From Bryum argenteum (taxonomy: Eukaryota > Streptophyta > Bryopsida > Bryales > Bryaceae), in assembly GCA_037043015.1 (NCBI GenBank), contig CM073328.1:18015495-18079494 (forward strand): 64,000 nt of DNA. The letters run 5' to 3'. The translations under genes and the position numbers were made by a program. The notes beneath the pieces are model-generated. The model saw only the letters and a program-made list of their open reading frames with translations. It ran no database searches and was not told the DNA's origin. Below, piece after piece: positions 47,522 through 57,604 of this stretch; the stretch's first letter is position 1, and every line of letters begins with the position of its first letter.

Positions 47522-47915
47522 GAGCATCCGTTGTGCGACCCGCCAAGAGGGTTCCACGGCCCTTGGCGGGCAGGCTCTCGGAATTGCCTCTAGACGCGAG
47601 GCTGTTTGCTCCCGTTAAGTGCTGCGAGGCCGCTATTTCGCTCTCGGTCAAGTTATCAAACCCATTCGGTGAGGAAAACTGCTCTTGTTGTATACTCAAT
47701 TCCCTTGTCTTGTAGCAAGTGGTCAAGCCATATAAATCTCCCTGCTTCATAACATTGGGCCACCTAGCACTTTACAACTCATTGACCTCACTGCATACCA
47801 TATGTACGTTGGGTCCTTCTCCCCCCAAACCCACCTATTATTTCCGAGGCCTCGTTGACGCCTTGGCCAAGTGGGCCTTGCAAGGTTGTTCCGAGGGAGA
47901 AGATAAGGGATGCTT
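47522..47915. mobile_element. Possible Tourist-like MITE
   Basis: It begins GAGCATCCGTTGTG after TTA (47519-47521) and ends AAGGGATGCTT before TTA (47916-47918). The TIRs agree over about eight of eleven bases. The interior is GC-rich (CCCGCCAAGAGGG and its partial complement CCTTGGCGGG fold back). The weak TIR keeps confidence low. Confidence 0.4.
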
Positions 47916-47919
47916 TTAG

Positions 47920-48662
47920 TTACAAGTAGATCATGTATATGCTAACAATTTTCATGAGTAAGATATTGTTACTTTATTCCCACTTAAAAGTGTATTGAAG
48001 TACACATTTGGAGGTTGTTTGAGATGACAAATCAATAAGTGTATGTGTAAGGGTATTGATTATGAAGAAGGTGAACTTCATATTCATTTTTTTTATTTTT
48101 TTATTTTATTTTAAATTTTTTTATTAAGCTCCGCAAATAAGAGCGGGCGCGAATGTATGCTGCTCTGCTTTGTTGCAAGATAAATTTAAGTAGTTCTACA
48201 TGACTTGCTTTCGCTTGTCCTATTCATACATAAAGAATAAGTCAAGATAGAAGTACTAAGAAAAGAGTAGTAAACAACATCATAACACAAGGCAAGGCCC
48301 TATGATTAGACAAGCCATGTAGAAACAAACACGGCTAAGAACCTCTCCTTATTGTTTAATAAAACTGGAAGTCTGATTTAAACGACCATGTATAGCATGA
48401 CATTTTACACCAATGTCTTTGTAGGAACCTGACAAAAAAGAGTCAGCCCAGCAAGGGGAAACAAAATTTCTTTGTTGAGCGCTTTCAAGCGCTTTACTAA
48501 TAAGCCTTCCCAAGAAATCTAGAATGAAAAAAAAAAAAAAAAAAAAAAACTTTGCACTTTGCTAAGCTAGATCATTATTTTAAATTTATTTATTTACTTT
48601 TCCTTTGTTTTGTTTGCTTCACAATATTTAGGATGAGTGAGCTGGTACACCCGCAAAGGCAC
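47920..48662. other. Intergenic, low-complexity runs
   Basis: A T-rich run at 48085-48125 and a poly-A run at 48527-48549. No coding or TE terminus recognised. Confidence 0.45.
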
Positions 48663-48666
48663 TTAA

Positions 48667-49145
48667 CCCCTAAAGGTCCAAGAAAGCGAAAACTGCTTTT
48701 TGGAGTCCAAAATTCAGCCAACTTTGACCATTATAATCTCACAAATGAAGAAAAATCAACGGTTCAATTTTGGCAAGAGAGTGGAAGGTTAAGTTAACCC
48801 TTAAACGTCATATGCTTTCCTGATACCACAGCCAAAATCTCTTTTAAACTCCATTTTTAGCATTATTCTATTTTTAATTTGCTGGAGCTCTATTCTAAGA
48901 AAGTATAGATCTCTTTAAGGTGCTCAGTTTGAAATTCTAAAAATTCCATTTGGTATAATGGAGTGTAAGTTATGAGCAAGATTCTCTCAAAAAAAAACCC
49001 AACCCCTCGGGTTGGGTCTGACGTTGAAGGGTTAACTTCAAGATCCTACGGTTGGATCTTCCAAATAATTCTTAGATTGAGATTTTTTAGGCCTGAAGTA
49101 AGGGAATGTCCATTTTTACAATTTTGCATCAAGAACCTTTAGGGG
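48667..49145. mobile_element. 241-bp-family TTAA element carrying a nested TTAA element (479 bp)
   Basis: The left end CCCCTAAAGGTCC follows TTAA (48663-48666); the right end AACCTTTAGGGG precedes TTAA (49146-49149). It is the same element as 54077-54317 except for the insertion 48798-49031. The arithmetic is exact: 241 + 234 + 4 = 479. No coding capacity. Confidence 0.93.
48798..49031. mobile_element. Nested TTAA-flanked element, 234 bp
   Basis: The left TIR CCCTTAAACGTCA and right TIR TGACGTTGAAGGG, with TTAA at 48794-48797 and 49032-49035. The uninterrupted relative has one TTAA at 54204-54207 between identical flanks. A foldback CCCAACCCCTCGGGTTGGG lies near the right end. Confidence 0.93.
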
Positions 49146-49509
49146 TTAAACAATTATAGGGCATTTGAGAACAAAAGAAAATAATGCCAAATGTATTCAT
49201 TTGAACGTTGGCACCAACGGCGTGTTCATTTGACATTTAGTTGATGTTCATGCCCTTCGTATACGGCACTAGTGGTACATGATTGCTAATCCCTTTCAAG
49301 ATGGACACCATATGAACCTCATATCATTCTCATAAAAGAGTATTAAATTAAGAAGCTCTAGGTAACTTTTTGTATTTGGTTAATTTAGTCAAGAAACTTT
49401 TGAGATTAATTTTTTAGGGTATAAGATTGTTACTAAGATGAAAGTTAACACCTTTTTAGTTGGAGATTTCCTATTTGTTAAAGGTTCTTTTGAACCATTT
49501 TCAATTTAA

Positions 49510-50245
49510 CCCCTAAACTACCATGGTGTTTTGTGAGCTCCAAACTCCAAAATTGCAATTTCATACCACCTTGTAAACTTTGGAGTATGAGAATATTTTT
49601 TACACTTTTTTAAAACTTTCAACCGTAAGATCTTGAAGAGAATTTCTATTAGAGGTAGGGGCTGAAATTTCAACCGTTGGATCTTTACCATTTGTAAGAT
49701 CGTAACATTCAAAGTTAATGCAATCTTTTTTTCAGCAAACATAGTCCTCTTTGTTGAAAGGAAAACGTGATGCTTATAACCTTAAACATCTAGCTTATAT
49801 TTTTTTCCATGTATGCAACTAAGTTGAGCATGCCCATGCAAAATTTTAGACACTCATTTTGCTTTTTGAACCTTCATGCAATTTAAATACTAGAAGAAGG
49901 TGGAAATAAAGGATTTGGTAAAACATGCACCATGTTTATTGTATATGGTTTAGGGGAAAAATGAGCGGCAAGTATATACCTTCTTGAGTTTTTGAATTTC
50001 AAGACAAAAGAAATTCAAAAAATTCCAAAATCCTAGATTTTGGCAAATTTTGAAAGAAAAAATTGTAATATCACATAAAACTTTGAATCTAGCTCTTGTA
50101 ATTTTTTAAGAGTGCCCTTGTAGGATTGGTAAAAGTTTCAACTTGGGTCATTTGGAAACCTAAGTACAAAATCAATCAAGAAAAGATCAAAAAAAAAAAA
50201 AATAAAAAAATAATCTAAAATTAAAGATATATATATATATATAAT

Positions 50246-50285
<40 letters not shown>

Positions 50286-50496
50286 TTTTATTTTCTGCCC
50301 GCCCCAAGGGTGAAAACTAAAGTTTGCGTTTACAAACTCCTAAGGTGGAGTTTGACGTTGCAAATTTTCCCACATACACCTTGTAGTATAGGGAATATTG
50401 AGTAAAAATCATAGGCATAAATCTTACTTTTAAGATCTTCATTTAGCCTGCCCGAAATCGCAAATCTCCTAATCGGAGGCCTTGGTAGTTTAGGGG
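49510..50496. mobile_element. TTAA-type TIR element, 987 bp
   Basis: The left end CCCCTAAACTACCATGG follows TTAA (49506-49509); the right end CTTGGTAGTTTAGGGG precedes CTAA (50497-50500). It is the inverted relative of 59024-59928, collinear over its length. Part of the length difference is the simple repeat at 50227-50285. The A-end interior is shared with the 587-bp members. Confidence 0.85.
50227..50285. repeat. (AT)n-(TTTA)n microsatellite
   Basis: About eight AT units run into about ten TTTA units. It lies inside the 987-bp TTAA element; the relative at 59024-59928 has only a short A-rich run at the matching place, so it expanded after insertion. Confidence 0.95.
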
Positions 50497-50595
50497 CTAA
50501 AGTGAAAATGATAAAAATGATAAAATCTTGTTTGAGAACTAAACCATGATGATTTTGCAACCTCATGACTCAAAATTAGATCCACATAACTTATA

Positions 50596-50697
50596 CTCCC
50601 TCTGTCCCATTATGATTTTCTGGTAGGTTCTCTCAAATCTACCTTTGGAGGTAGATTTGAGAGAACCTACCAGAAAATCATAATGGGACAGAGGGAG
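50596..50697. mobile_element. Perfect Stowaway MITE, 102 bp foldback
   Basis: It starts CTCCCTCTGTCCC and ends GGGACAGAGGGAG, with TA at 50594-50595 and 50698-50699. The arms are 49 bp each and perfectly complementary, around a 4-base loop (TTGG). CTCCCTC.GTCCC is the classic Stowaway TIR (Tc1/mariner superfamily). Perfect arms imply recent formation or insertion. Confidence 0.97.
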
Positions 50698-50699
50698 TA

Positions 50700-51453
50700 A
50701 TACATTGCTTACAAGATTGTATGAATGAGATACTTACCTTCATTTACATGAAAGATATTTTTAAAGTTTGTGTACAAAAATAGGTGGGGGCGATGAGGGG
50801 TCGAAGGAATGATTCTAAATGTAAACAACCAACTCTTAAACCAATCAAGGCCAAGGTTGAAAAATATGACAAATAATATTGAAATGCAGAGTATGACATG
50901 ATTGTCCAGGTCCAATGTGCTGTGAGTCCTTACCCCTACAATCAATCATTCTATCAGTTTACCTTGAGGGGTTTTCTCTGTCAAAATGTCAGGTCCAATG
51001 TTTGGTTACCTACCTCCTATCTTAACTTACACAATTATCACACAAATATTTCATTCCTGTGAGCAATATTGACACCCCTACTGTAGAATTACCTAACCTA
51101 CCTTGGTAGGAGCATCTATATCCGGACGCCCCCCTTTGACCGGACACTCTTTTTCATACATTTTCTCACTTGTTTTCTAGATTAGCTGATCCTTGAATGT
51201 ACCCCATTCTTAGATTTTAGAGTGTCTGGTTGTGAGTGAGATTATACTAAACTTTGCTGGCATTTATCTAAGTGCTTGAAAATTCCACAAAAATGTGGAA
51301 AGATAATATAATTGCTGAAAAACAATAAAATCACACATGTCATCACTCCACGTATGCTGAATGACTTAAGCGTCCCATGATAAGTGTTCTTACCCTACTT
51401 ATTATTCATACCAAAAAGTGTGCAAATAATGATTCAGACATTGCATTGCTAAT
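50700..51453. other. Intergenic, no feature identified
   Basis: No shared repeats or coding signal noticed between the Stowaway element and the 294-bp MITE. Confidence 0.4.
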
Positions 51454-51455
51454 TA

Positions 51456-51749
51456 AGGTAGAGGCACCCATTCCCGACCGGCTACCAATACCCGATCAAG
51501 CCCAATTCCTAGATTTTGAAAGAACACATGTACCTCATTTGTATATTTGAGCATGTGATCGACTTTAGGTTCCAAGCAACTTTTCACTTTAAACAATTAT
51601 AACTATTTGAATAATGCAAATAAAATCACGAAACTTTTTGCATTCAACAAGAACCTTATGTTTGCACACATGAAAAATTCTAAAAAAAATATATACCTTA
51701 ATATCATATGCTAAAATCCTTAAATGGTCGGGTATAGGTGCCTCTACCT
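51456..51749. mobile_element. TA-flanked MITE, 294 bp (copy 2)
   Basis: Same termini as 32258-32551 (AGGTAGAGGCACC...GGTGCCTCTACCT), with TA at 51454-51455 and 51750-51751. The length and orientation are identical and only a few substitutions are visible. It lies directly against a SINE remnant, so it may have inserted into that SINE. Confidence 0.9.
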
Positions 51750-51751
51750 TA

Positions 51752-51905
51752 CTCTAGTCCACCCAACCATGGTTTACGGTTCTTGAACCGTGTTGTATGA
51801 GTATCTCAAAGCCACTTGAGAAATGACATGTTAGTTATATCTTAGGTGTGATTAGATAGAAACTACCATAATCTTTATGTCATGAAGGAGGGTTATTAGT
51901 AACAC
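51752..51905 (+). mobile_element. SINE remnant (body)
   Basis: 'tagtccacccaaccatggtt' and 'tgttgtatgagtatctcaaa' match the body of the full SINE at 30269-30622 after its B box. The head is missing; the 294-bp MITE ends exactly where the remnant begins. Confidence 0.55.
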
Positions 51906-52714
51906 CATCTGCGTTATGATCTCTAGGCATAAACTCTAAAGGATACGTCAATCGGATATGCCCGCCTTGATATCAGTAGCTGTGGAATTCTTCTTATAAA
52001 CTCAATAACCAAGAGCAAGATTGATAGCTCATCACAACATAGAGAAGTTTTTCTTTTGGGAAACGAACCAAACAAGTTGACGCTCACTTAGTTTGTTTTT
52101 TTAATCCTAATTGTATTCATTAATTAAGAGATCTATCATACCCAATTAGTCCTCAACTATTTTCATGAAGCTAGCTTTTCTATATCTACCCTTACTCAAC
52201 TGTATGTGCATGCCCAACAAGATTAATCTGGAGGTAGTTGTACAAACATTCAAACTCAATAATGATCATGATAAAATAAATAGTAAAATCAAAATACATA
52301 TTTTATTTTATTTTTGAAACTTACAGTTCATGATTCAAACTCAAATGAGTGGCTCAAGTATATGCATGACATCTTGATCACATTAATGGTCTCATGCAGA
52401 TACATGCACCATGTACATCAATGCAGAGAGAGAGAGAGAGAGAGAGAGAGCAATTAACCCTGAATTTCTGTTTACTAGTAACTCTCATGAGACTAGTACC
52501 ATACTTGGTACATGTATGGCTTGCCCAATTTTTGCACGGAGCAATGCAGAAGTGGTTCATCACCGCACCACGAGCGAGTAGAAATGAGAGATCAAATCAG
52601 GATCAAATGCGACACGGGTATTTTCCAAAATGACATCAGAAGGATTTTTTGATCTTTGAAAACTAACATGTCGGCATTCGAGGGTTTTTAAAATGATAAG
52701 AATGCGAGGTTCAC
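51906..52714. other. Intergenic with a (GA)n run
   Basis: An AG dinucleotide run spans 52425-52450 (13 units). Otherwise AT-rich, with frames that overlap on both strands. No gene accepted. Confidence 0.45.
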
Positions 52715-52716
52715 TA

Positions 52717-52942
52717 AGGTAGGAGTGGCTAAAACCGTCCCGCCCCAAAAACCGTCCGAATTTCAGCTTTGCATACTTGGAATAGTGGTGTAAAATTTTA
52801 ATTATTTTTCGATAGTCTGCAAAGCTAGTGCAAATCCATCCCAAAAAAAAAGACATTTTTTGAGTAATCCTATAATTTCCTATGAATATTTGAACCCTAC
52901 CGTGCGGTTTTTGGGGCTGGACGGTTTTCGCCACTCCTACCT
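52717..52942. mobile_element. TA-flanked MITE with ~45-bp TIRs, 226 bp
   Basis: The left arm AGGTAGGAGTGGCTAAAACC pairs with the right arm ending GGTTTTCGCCACTCCTACCT, with TA at 52715-52716 and 52943-52944. The pairing continues inward through GCCCCAAAAACCG, about 40-45 bases with a few mismatches. The first six bases equal those of the 294-bp family (AGGTAG), which suggests related transposases. It accounts for frames previously open through here. Confidence 0.88.
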
Positions 52943-53054
52943 TAAAATCCTTGATGCAATGATTTTTACTTGGTGTCATCACATACGTTTCAATCATGTT
53001 AGGATAGAATCTCAAATTTGGACATACTTCGGTACGGCCGGCTACACATTGCTT

Positions 53055-53140
53055 CTTACAGATTCTGATTTGAGGGGCAGCTTCGCAAATTTTGCTACTT
53101 ACAAATTCTGATTTGAGGGGCAGCTTCGCAAATTTTGCTA
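53055..53140. repeat. 43-bp tandem duplication
   Basis: 'cttaca.attctgatttgagg' and the following GGCAGCTTCGCAAATTTTGC appear twice in direct succession with one substitution. It is a young local duplication. Confidence 0.92.
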
Positions 53141-53256
53141 TGTATGTAATGATCCAATTTTGAAACTTTACTTGAACTACTTGAAGATGGATAAATTATA
53201 TATTTAACATGCTATGTCAGTAAAATGCTCATAGTGGCTTTGTAGACTTCACTTAA

Positions 53257-53425
53257 TTCGTGAATGGTTTGACTCATAGGTGGATAAAAGAACACATTCT
53301 CAACATTTTCACTTTGAAGGGAAAATGCTATCAATATACTTATTGCAATAAACAAATCTACAAAGATGTTTACTTTCATCTTAATAAAACCCTTGAACAA
53401 AAAAAAAAAAAAAAAAAAAAAAACA

Positions 53426-53461
<36 letters not shown>

Positions 53462-54072
53462 GAAAAACGTCTTTACGTAGAAAATGACCTTGCAATGGAG
53501 AAAAACGTCTTTGCGTAGAAAATGACCTCGCAATGGTGAAAATTGCCAAAAAAAATTTGAAGGAAAATTAGTTCACAACTAAATCCTTTGCACTCAAATC
53601 TATGCCTTATTTTCAATACATCTTTGATTTTGTCAAGGTTTGTAAAAAATTGAATAAAGGAGATATAGCTCCTCAAAAGTAACTGACAAAATGTTTATTC
53701 AATTTTTTCATTGTAGGAACATCATTGCAAATCCAGTACCAATTTTATGTGGATCAAAAAAATCCTCCATCTTAAAATCATGGTTGAGGGGAAAAAAAAA
53801 ACAAAATGCCATAAAAACATCTTCTTGACTTCCCGTAATTGCCATACAATGATAAAACATGCCCCATGCTTGAAAACAAGAGTTGCCTTCACTAAAATGC
53901 ATGCCATTTATTCTATACTTCATTTTGTGGGTCTACTATTTTAAACGCACAAATAAGACTTTATTTGAGACCCAAATCAAATAATTTCATCCATTACAAA
54001 CTCCAAATGCAGACGCTATTGTTGTTGCATTCATCCAAGATGTTGTTTTTCAACATTCGGCCCAGGTAAGAG
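53257..54072. mobile_element. F1-type TTAA element, decayed ends
   Basis: TTAA (53253-53256) is followed by TTCGTGAATGGTTTGACTC, a mutated form of the end at 63332 (CCCTTGAATGGTTTGACTC). The interior follows the F1 order. The right end (CAACATTCGGCCCAGG) stops just before the TTAA used by the 241-bp element at 54077. A 41-bp duplication ('gagaaaaacgtctttrcgta') lies at 53460-53542. Confidence 0.65.
53398..53466. repeat. Poly(A) and (GAAA)n run
   Basis: About 24 A followed by ten or so AAAG units, inside the F1 element. The short plus-strand frame across it is low-complexity. Confidence 0.95.
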
Positions 54073-54076
54073 TTAA

Positions 54077-54317
54077 CCCCTAAAGGTCCAGGAAAGCGAA
54101 AACTGCTTTTTGGAGTCCAAAATTTGGCCAACTTTGACCATTATAATCTCACAAATGAAGAAGAATCAACGGTTCAATTTTGGCAAGTGAGTGGAAGGTT
54201 AAGTTAACTTCAAGATCCTACGGTTGGATCTTCCAAATAATTCTTAGATTGAGAGTTTTTAGGCCTGAAGTAAGGGAATGTCCATTTTTACAATTTTGCA
54301 TCAAGAACCTTTAGGGG
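54077..54317. mobile_element. TTAA-flanked TIR element, 241 bp (uninterrupted)
   Basis: The left end CCCCTAAAGGTCC follows TTAA (54073-54076); the right end AACCTTTAGGGG precedes TTAA (54318-54321). This is the empty-site reference for the nested insertion at 48798-49031: at 54204-54207 it has one TTAA. No coding capacity. Confidence 0.93.
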
Positions 54318-54547
54318 TTAACATAACAAGCATGCATCAAACATGTGAAAATAGTATTTAATATTTTTGCAAGACCCCTCAATAATATTTCCACCAAGAA
54401 TGTGTCATTCCACCAATCCTCATGGAATAATCCATTCATATTGGTACAAAATTCAAGCTTACCGGTTTCTTGAAACCACAAAATATATCACTTTCTCCAT
54501 ATTGTGAAATTATTGGAATGTGATATAGTGGTCAGAGATTTATTTAA

Positions 54548-54788
54548 CCCCTGAAGGTCCTTGATGCAAAATTGTAAAAATGGACATTCCCTTACTTCAG
54601 GCTTAAAAATTCTCAATCTAAGAATTATTTGGAAGATCCAACCGTAGGATCTTGAAGTTTACTTAACCTTCCACTCACTTGCCAAAATTGAACCGTTGAT
54701 TCTTCTTCATTTGTGAGATTATAATGGTCAAAGTTGGCTGAAATTTGGACTTCAAAAAGCAGTTTTCGCTTTCCTGGACCTTTAGGGG
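54548..54788. mobile_element. TTAA-flanked TIR element, 241 bp, inverted copy
   Basis: The left end CCCCTGAAGGTCC follows TTAA (54544-54547); the right end GGACCTTTAGGGG precedes TTAA (54789-54792). The length equals 54077-54317 and the orientation is opposite. At the site that is interrupted in 48667-49145 it reads TTTA (TAAA on the other strand). Confidence 0.93.
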
Positions 54789-54792
54789 TTAA

Positions 54793-56737
54793 GCTAGAAT
54801 TCTGAATGAACAGCATCTTCATCGAAACCAGGTCTCGCTTTCAGAGTACTTTGTAAAGCTGGGAAAGTTGATGGCCAGTAAAAACTACCACCAGTGGCCT
54901 CCATCAGATTTCATCACTAATTATTGATTAATCTACTAACCATTCTTTCAAATCACTACACAAGGTTGCGTTGAAATCAACTAGGACCAGATACAACAAG
55001 AAACAAAAAGAGGAAAATCAAGACTCTCGCATCTCCGAAGTACATCTTCAAGAAATACACTCTCATCAACATTAAGAATAGAAATAAGGAATCAGTTTAA
55101 AGACTGAATAATATTTAGCTCAAGGTATTTAGATAAAATGTCAGTCTAAAATCACATTACAATTATCTATGATCTTTGAGTCGAAGTATAATATTATGAC
55201 ATTCCGTGATGTTGAAGCTTCTGATTATACATTCTGACCAGTTCAATTTTGACCTCTGTACAGTACAGTACATCCACTCCTATGTGTCCTGAAACACAGC
55301 ATTGGGATTATATACCTTCAAAATACATGTAAGCAACATATAAAGTCAACACAATTTTTGCCAAAAAAGCCGAACTGTATGAGTGTAACACTGATGGTGA
55401 ATCTGAAAAACAAGACTTGCATATGGGAGGGTGATAATTAGGGTCTTTCCATGTGCAGATTAGAGAAACTAAAACTATCGTGGGAAGGTTGAGTTTGAAG
55501 TACTCGTCACCTTTTTCATGGTGGCTTGAATAGGTTTGGAATTCATGCAAGACTAAGAACAATCTCATAATCAGAACTTCCGAGAAAACTTCAGTATTGT
55601 TGTACTTCACAAGAAGCGCAACTGTAGCGGGCGTTCCGATTTTCTTCTAAATCATTCTGTCGTGTTTATTCTCATGTGAAGAGAACGTGACTTTCAAATT
55701 TCCTGACCGTAGAACATGGAACAATTGAAACCGCTCAATTTGCCTATTCAGAACGATATTCTAGCAGACATCACTGGATATTGGACATACATATGACAAA
55801 ATGCAATAAAATGACTCATTCACTTCAGTCTCCTAACCAACTCAGCGTCTGAATCAAGTCGACAGAAGATTGACAAACGATTGATTTGCCAGTTTCATAT
55901 TAATAGATATTATAAAAAAATACGTGGTATGGTTTCGAAATCGGAACCATTCACTCACACTCGTGACAAAAGGTTTGTCACCAAGCTGCAAATAATGAGT
56001 AAGACTAATGAATAAATGGAGGGAGACAAATCTCGCTAAGCATCACAACTCCCTCTGGCCTCAAAGCCTCATCGGATGGAAGAAGTAGATTGTGATGTAG
56101 TAATCACTGCTGGAATCCCTTGCTCTCGAACCGCTTCTCTTCGAGACCAGAACCATCGCCTGATCAAGTTTAAGGCAATGTGCTGAACTACGATGAATTA
56201 TAGAGAAGCATTTAGAACTCTCAGGCTCTCGTACTAAAGTATACTAGTTCAGAGGAGCATAATAGTAGAGATTCCAGCACTGGCTACTGTCCTCGCGGAT
56301 TTATCATAAAAAATGAGTTCAGGGGAAGGCATCCTAAGCAGGGCCGAGATGAAGATGAATCATTGGACGAGCGCCCACGGACCTGTCACAAAATAGCATA
56401 TATCAGACCAAGATTCTTGCTCTCAAGAAGAACGAACACGAATGTCGGGTCACCTAAACATGAAAAACCATGAATTGCATTCGCCTCGACATGTGTATGA
56501 ATATCACCGCAACATCAGGTTCGGTATGAGAATGAATGTCTTAAAGACTGCCATATCGTAGTGAGGAATGTGATAGAGACTCAGTACCTGGAATGAGGCA
56601 ACCAGCCCGCAAGAATCGGGAAATCGAGAAAAAATGAATGTCTGGATGGCATTATACGCCGTTCACAACCAACACCACGCCTTAAAAAGAATACTAATAG
56701 AGAGCTATCGTCCTACGGGGATAAAGAATAGATGGCT
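54793..56737. other. 3' flank of SMR gene B, no other gene accepted
   Basis: About 1.9 kb of moderate GC content without repeats shared in the window, which is unusual here and fits a conserved or transcribed flank. The longest frame (55308-55610, minus) has no motif. 3' UTR of SMR gene B probably lies within 56000-56737, but I cannot mark its end. Confidence 0.35.
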
Positions 56738-57148
56738 TCAGTAGAGGTAGCACGGCGACAAACACAAGTCGTGGTTGCTACCAGAACTCTCGTACTCGGA
56801 GGAGCAAGCCAACGACATGCGACTCATCCCGCGGGCCTTCTTGGGAGCAGGAGGGCAATTCTCGACGTCGACATCAGGAATCTTGTGACCTTTGGGCGTC
56901 TCGCATTCCTCCCCAACCACACTGCATTCACTGATATCCAAGCTGGAAGCGCGGGAGTGATGGGAGGAGGCATTGCTTGGCGTTCCGGAGCTTGAAATGC
57001 TGCTGCTCGCAGTGCGGACGGGGCGGAGCGAAGGAAGGGAGACCCACGAATCGACGAGCGACAATCGGCTCCTGCGGCCGAAGGGGCTCCCGAATCCCAA
57101 ATTCTCGTACGCTTTGGGTGATTGACAATGCACCATAGTCGACGCCAT
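56738..57148 (-). CDS. SMR: SIAMESE-RELATED (SMR) cyclin-dependent kinase inhibitor, copy B, 136 aa
   Basis: An ATG at 57148 opens a single-exon frame of 136 codons. Residues 25-39 (RRSRLSLVDSWVSLP) match the block at 21-33 of copy A. Residues 83-95 (ETPKGHKIPDVDV) and 98-106 (CPPAPKKAR) are the SMR signature, nearly the same as in copy A (IPDVDV..CPPAP.K). The central 47-70 is Ser-rich and may be a phosphorylation-prone linker. Unlike copy A, the C-terminus (109-136) is Ser/Cys/Tyr-rich and lacks the FF..PD.E.F motif; I see no such motif in the other frames nearby, so a simple frameshift does not explain it. It has the same orientation as copy A, about 20 kb away. The expected role is CDK-cyclin inhibition in the nucleus, perhaps with altered binding. 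GC content is far above the flanks. Confidence 0.92.
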   Translation of the reverse strand: MASTMVHCQSPKAYENLGFGSPFGRRSRLSLVDSWVSLPSLRPVRTASSSISSSGTPSNASSHHSRASSLDISECSVVGEECETPKGHKIPDVDVENCPPAPKKARGMSRMSLACSSEYESSGSNHDLCLSPCYLY

Positions 57149-57600
57149 GGAGTCCGAGTAAAGATGGAGGGGAAGACAGAAAGGACCTACACTACACTAG
57201 GGGAGAGACGGAGCGAAAGGGGTGACGAAGCTGTGAAGCTAAGTGAAGAGAGAAGAAGGAAGCGCGCGCGTTTTAGATCGAGAATGAGCGCGATCAACGT
57301 CAAGTCACATGGCGCTCGATTTAGATCTGTGGCTTCCTCCTTTCTTTCAAATTCGCACCCACCCGCCCCGGACTTGTCGCTCCCGGTCACGCTCTCGGTC
57401 ACGGTCAGATCAGATCTTCCAGTGGAAAAATCTGCAGTCCACTTCCCTTGGCGCCACCACTTGTGATTTGCTTCCGCAGCTCATGCAACATCATGTTGGG
57501 GTCGATTTGCCGAACATATCTAATTCCCTGGAAGTCAAGCATGTCAACTCACTCGCTCACTCGCATCGTTTCAGCTTCTCTTCGTTTCACCCTTAACTTT
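57149..57600 (-). promoter_or_regulatory. Upstream region of SMR gene B
   Basis: The plus strand at 57160-57270 is purine-rich ('gaagagagaagaaggaagcg'), so the presumed 5' UTR is CT-rich in transcript sense, as upstream of copy A. A GCGCGCGCG run lies at 57263-57271. I find no convincing TATA box. A TTAA element begins at 57605, so the undisturbed promoter is at most about 450 bp. Confidence 0.4.
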
Positions 57601-57604
57601 TTAA

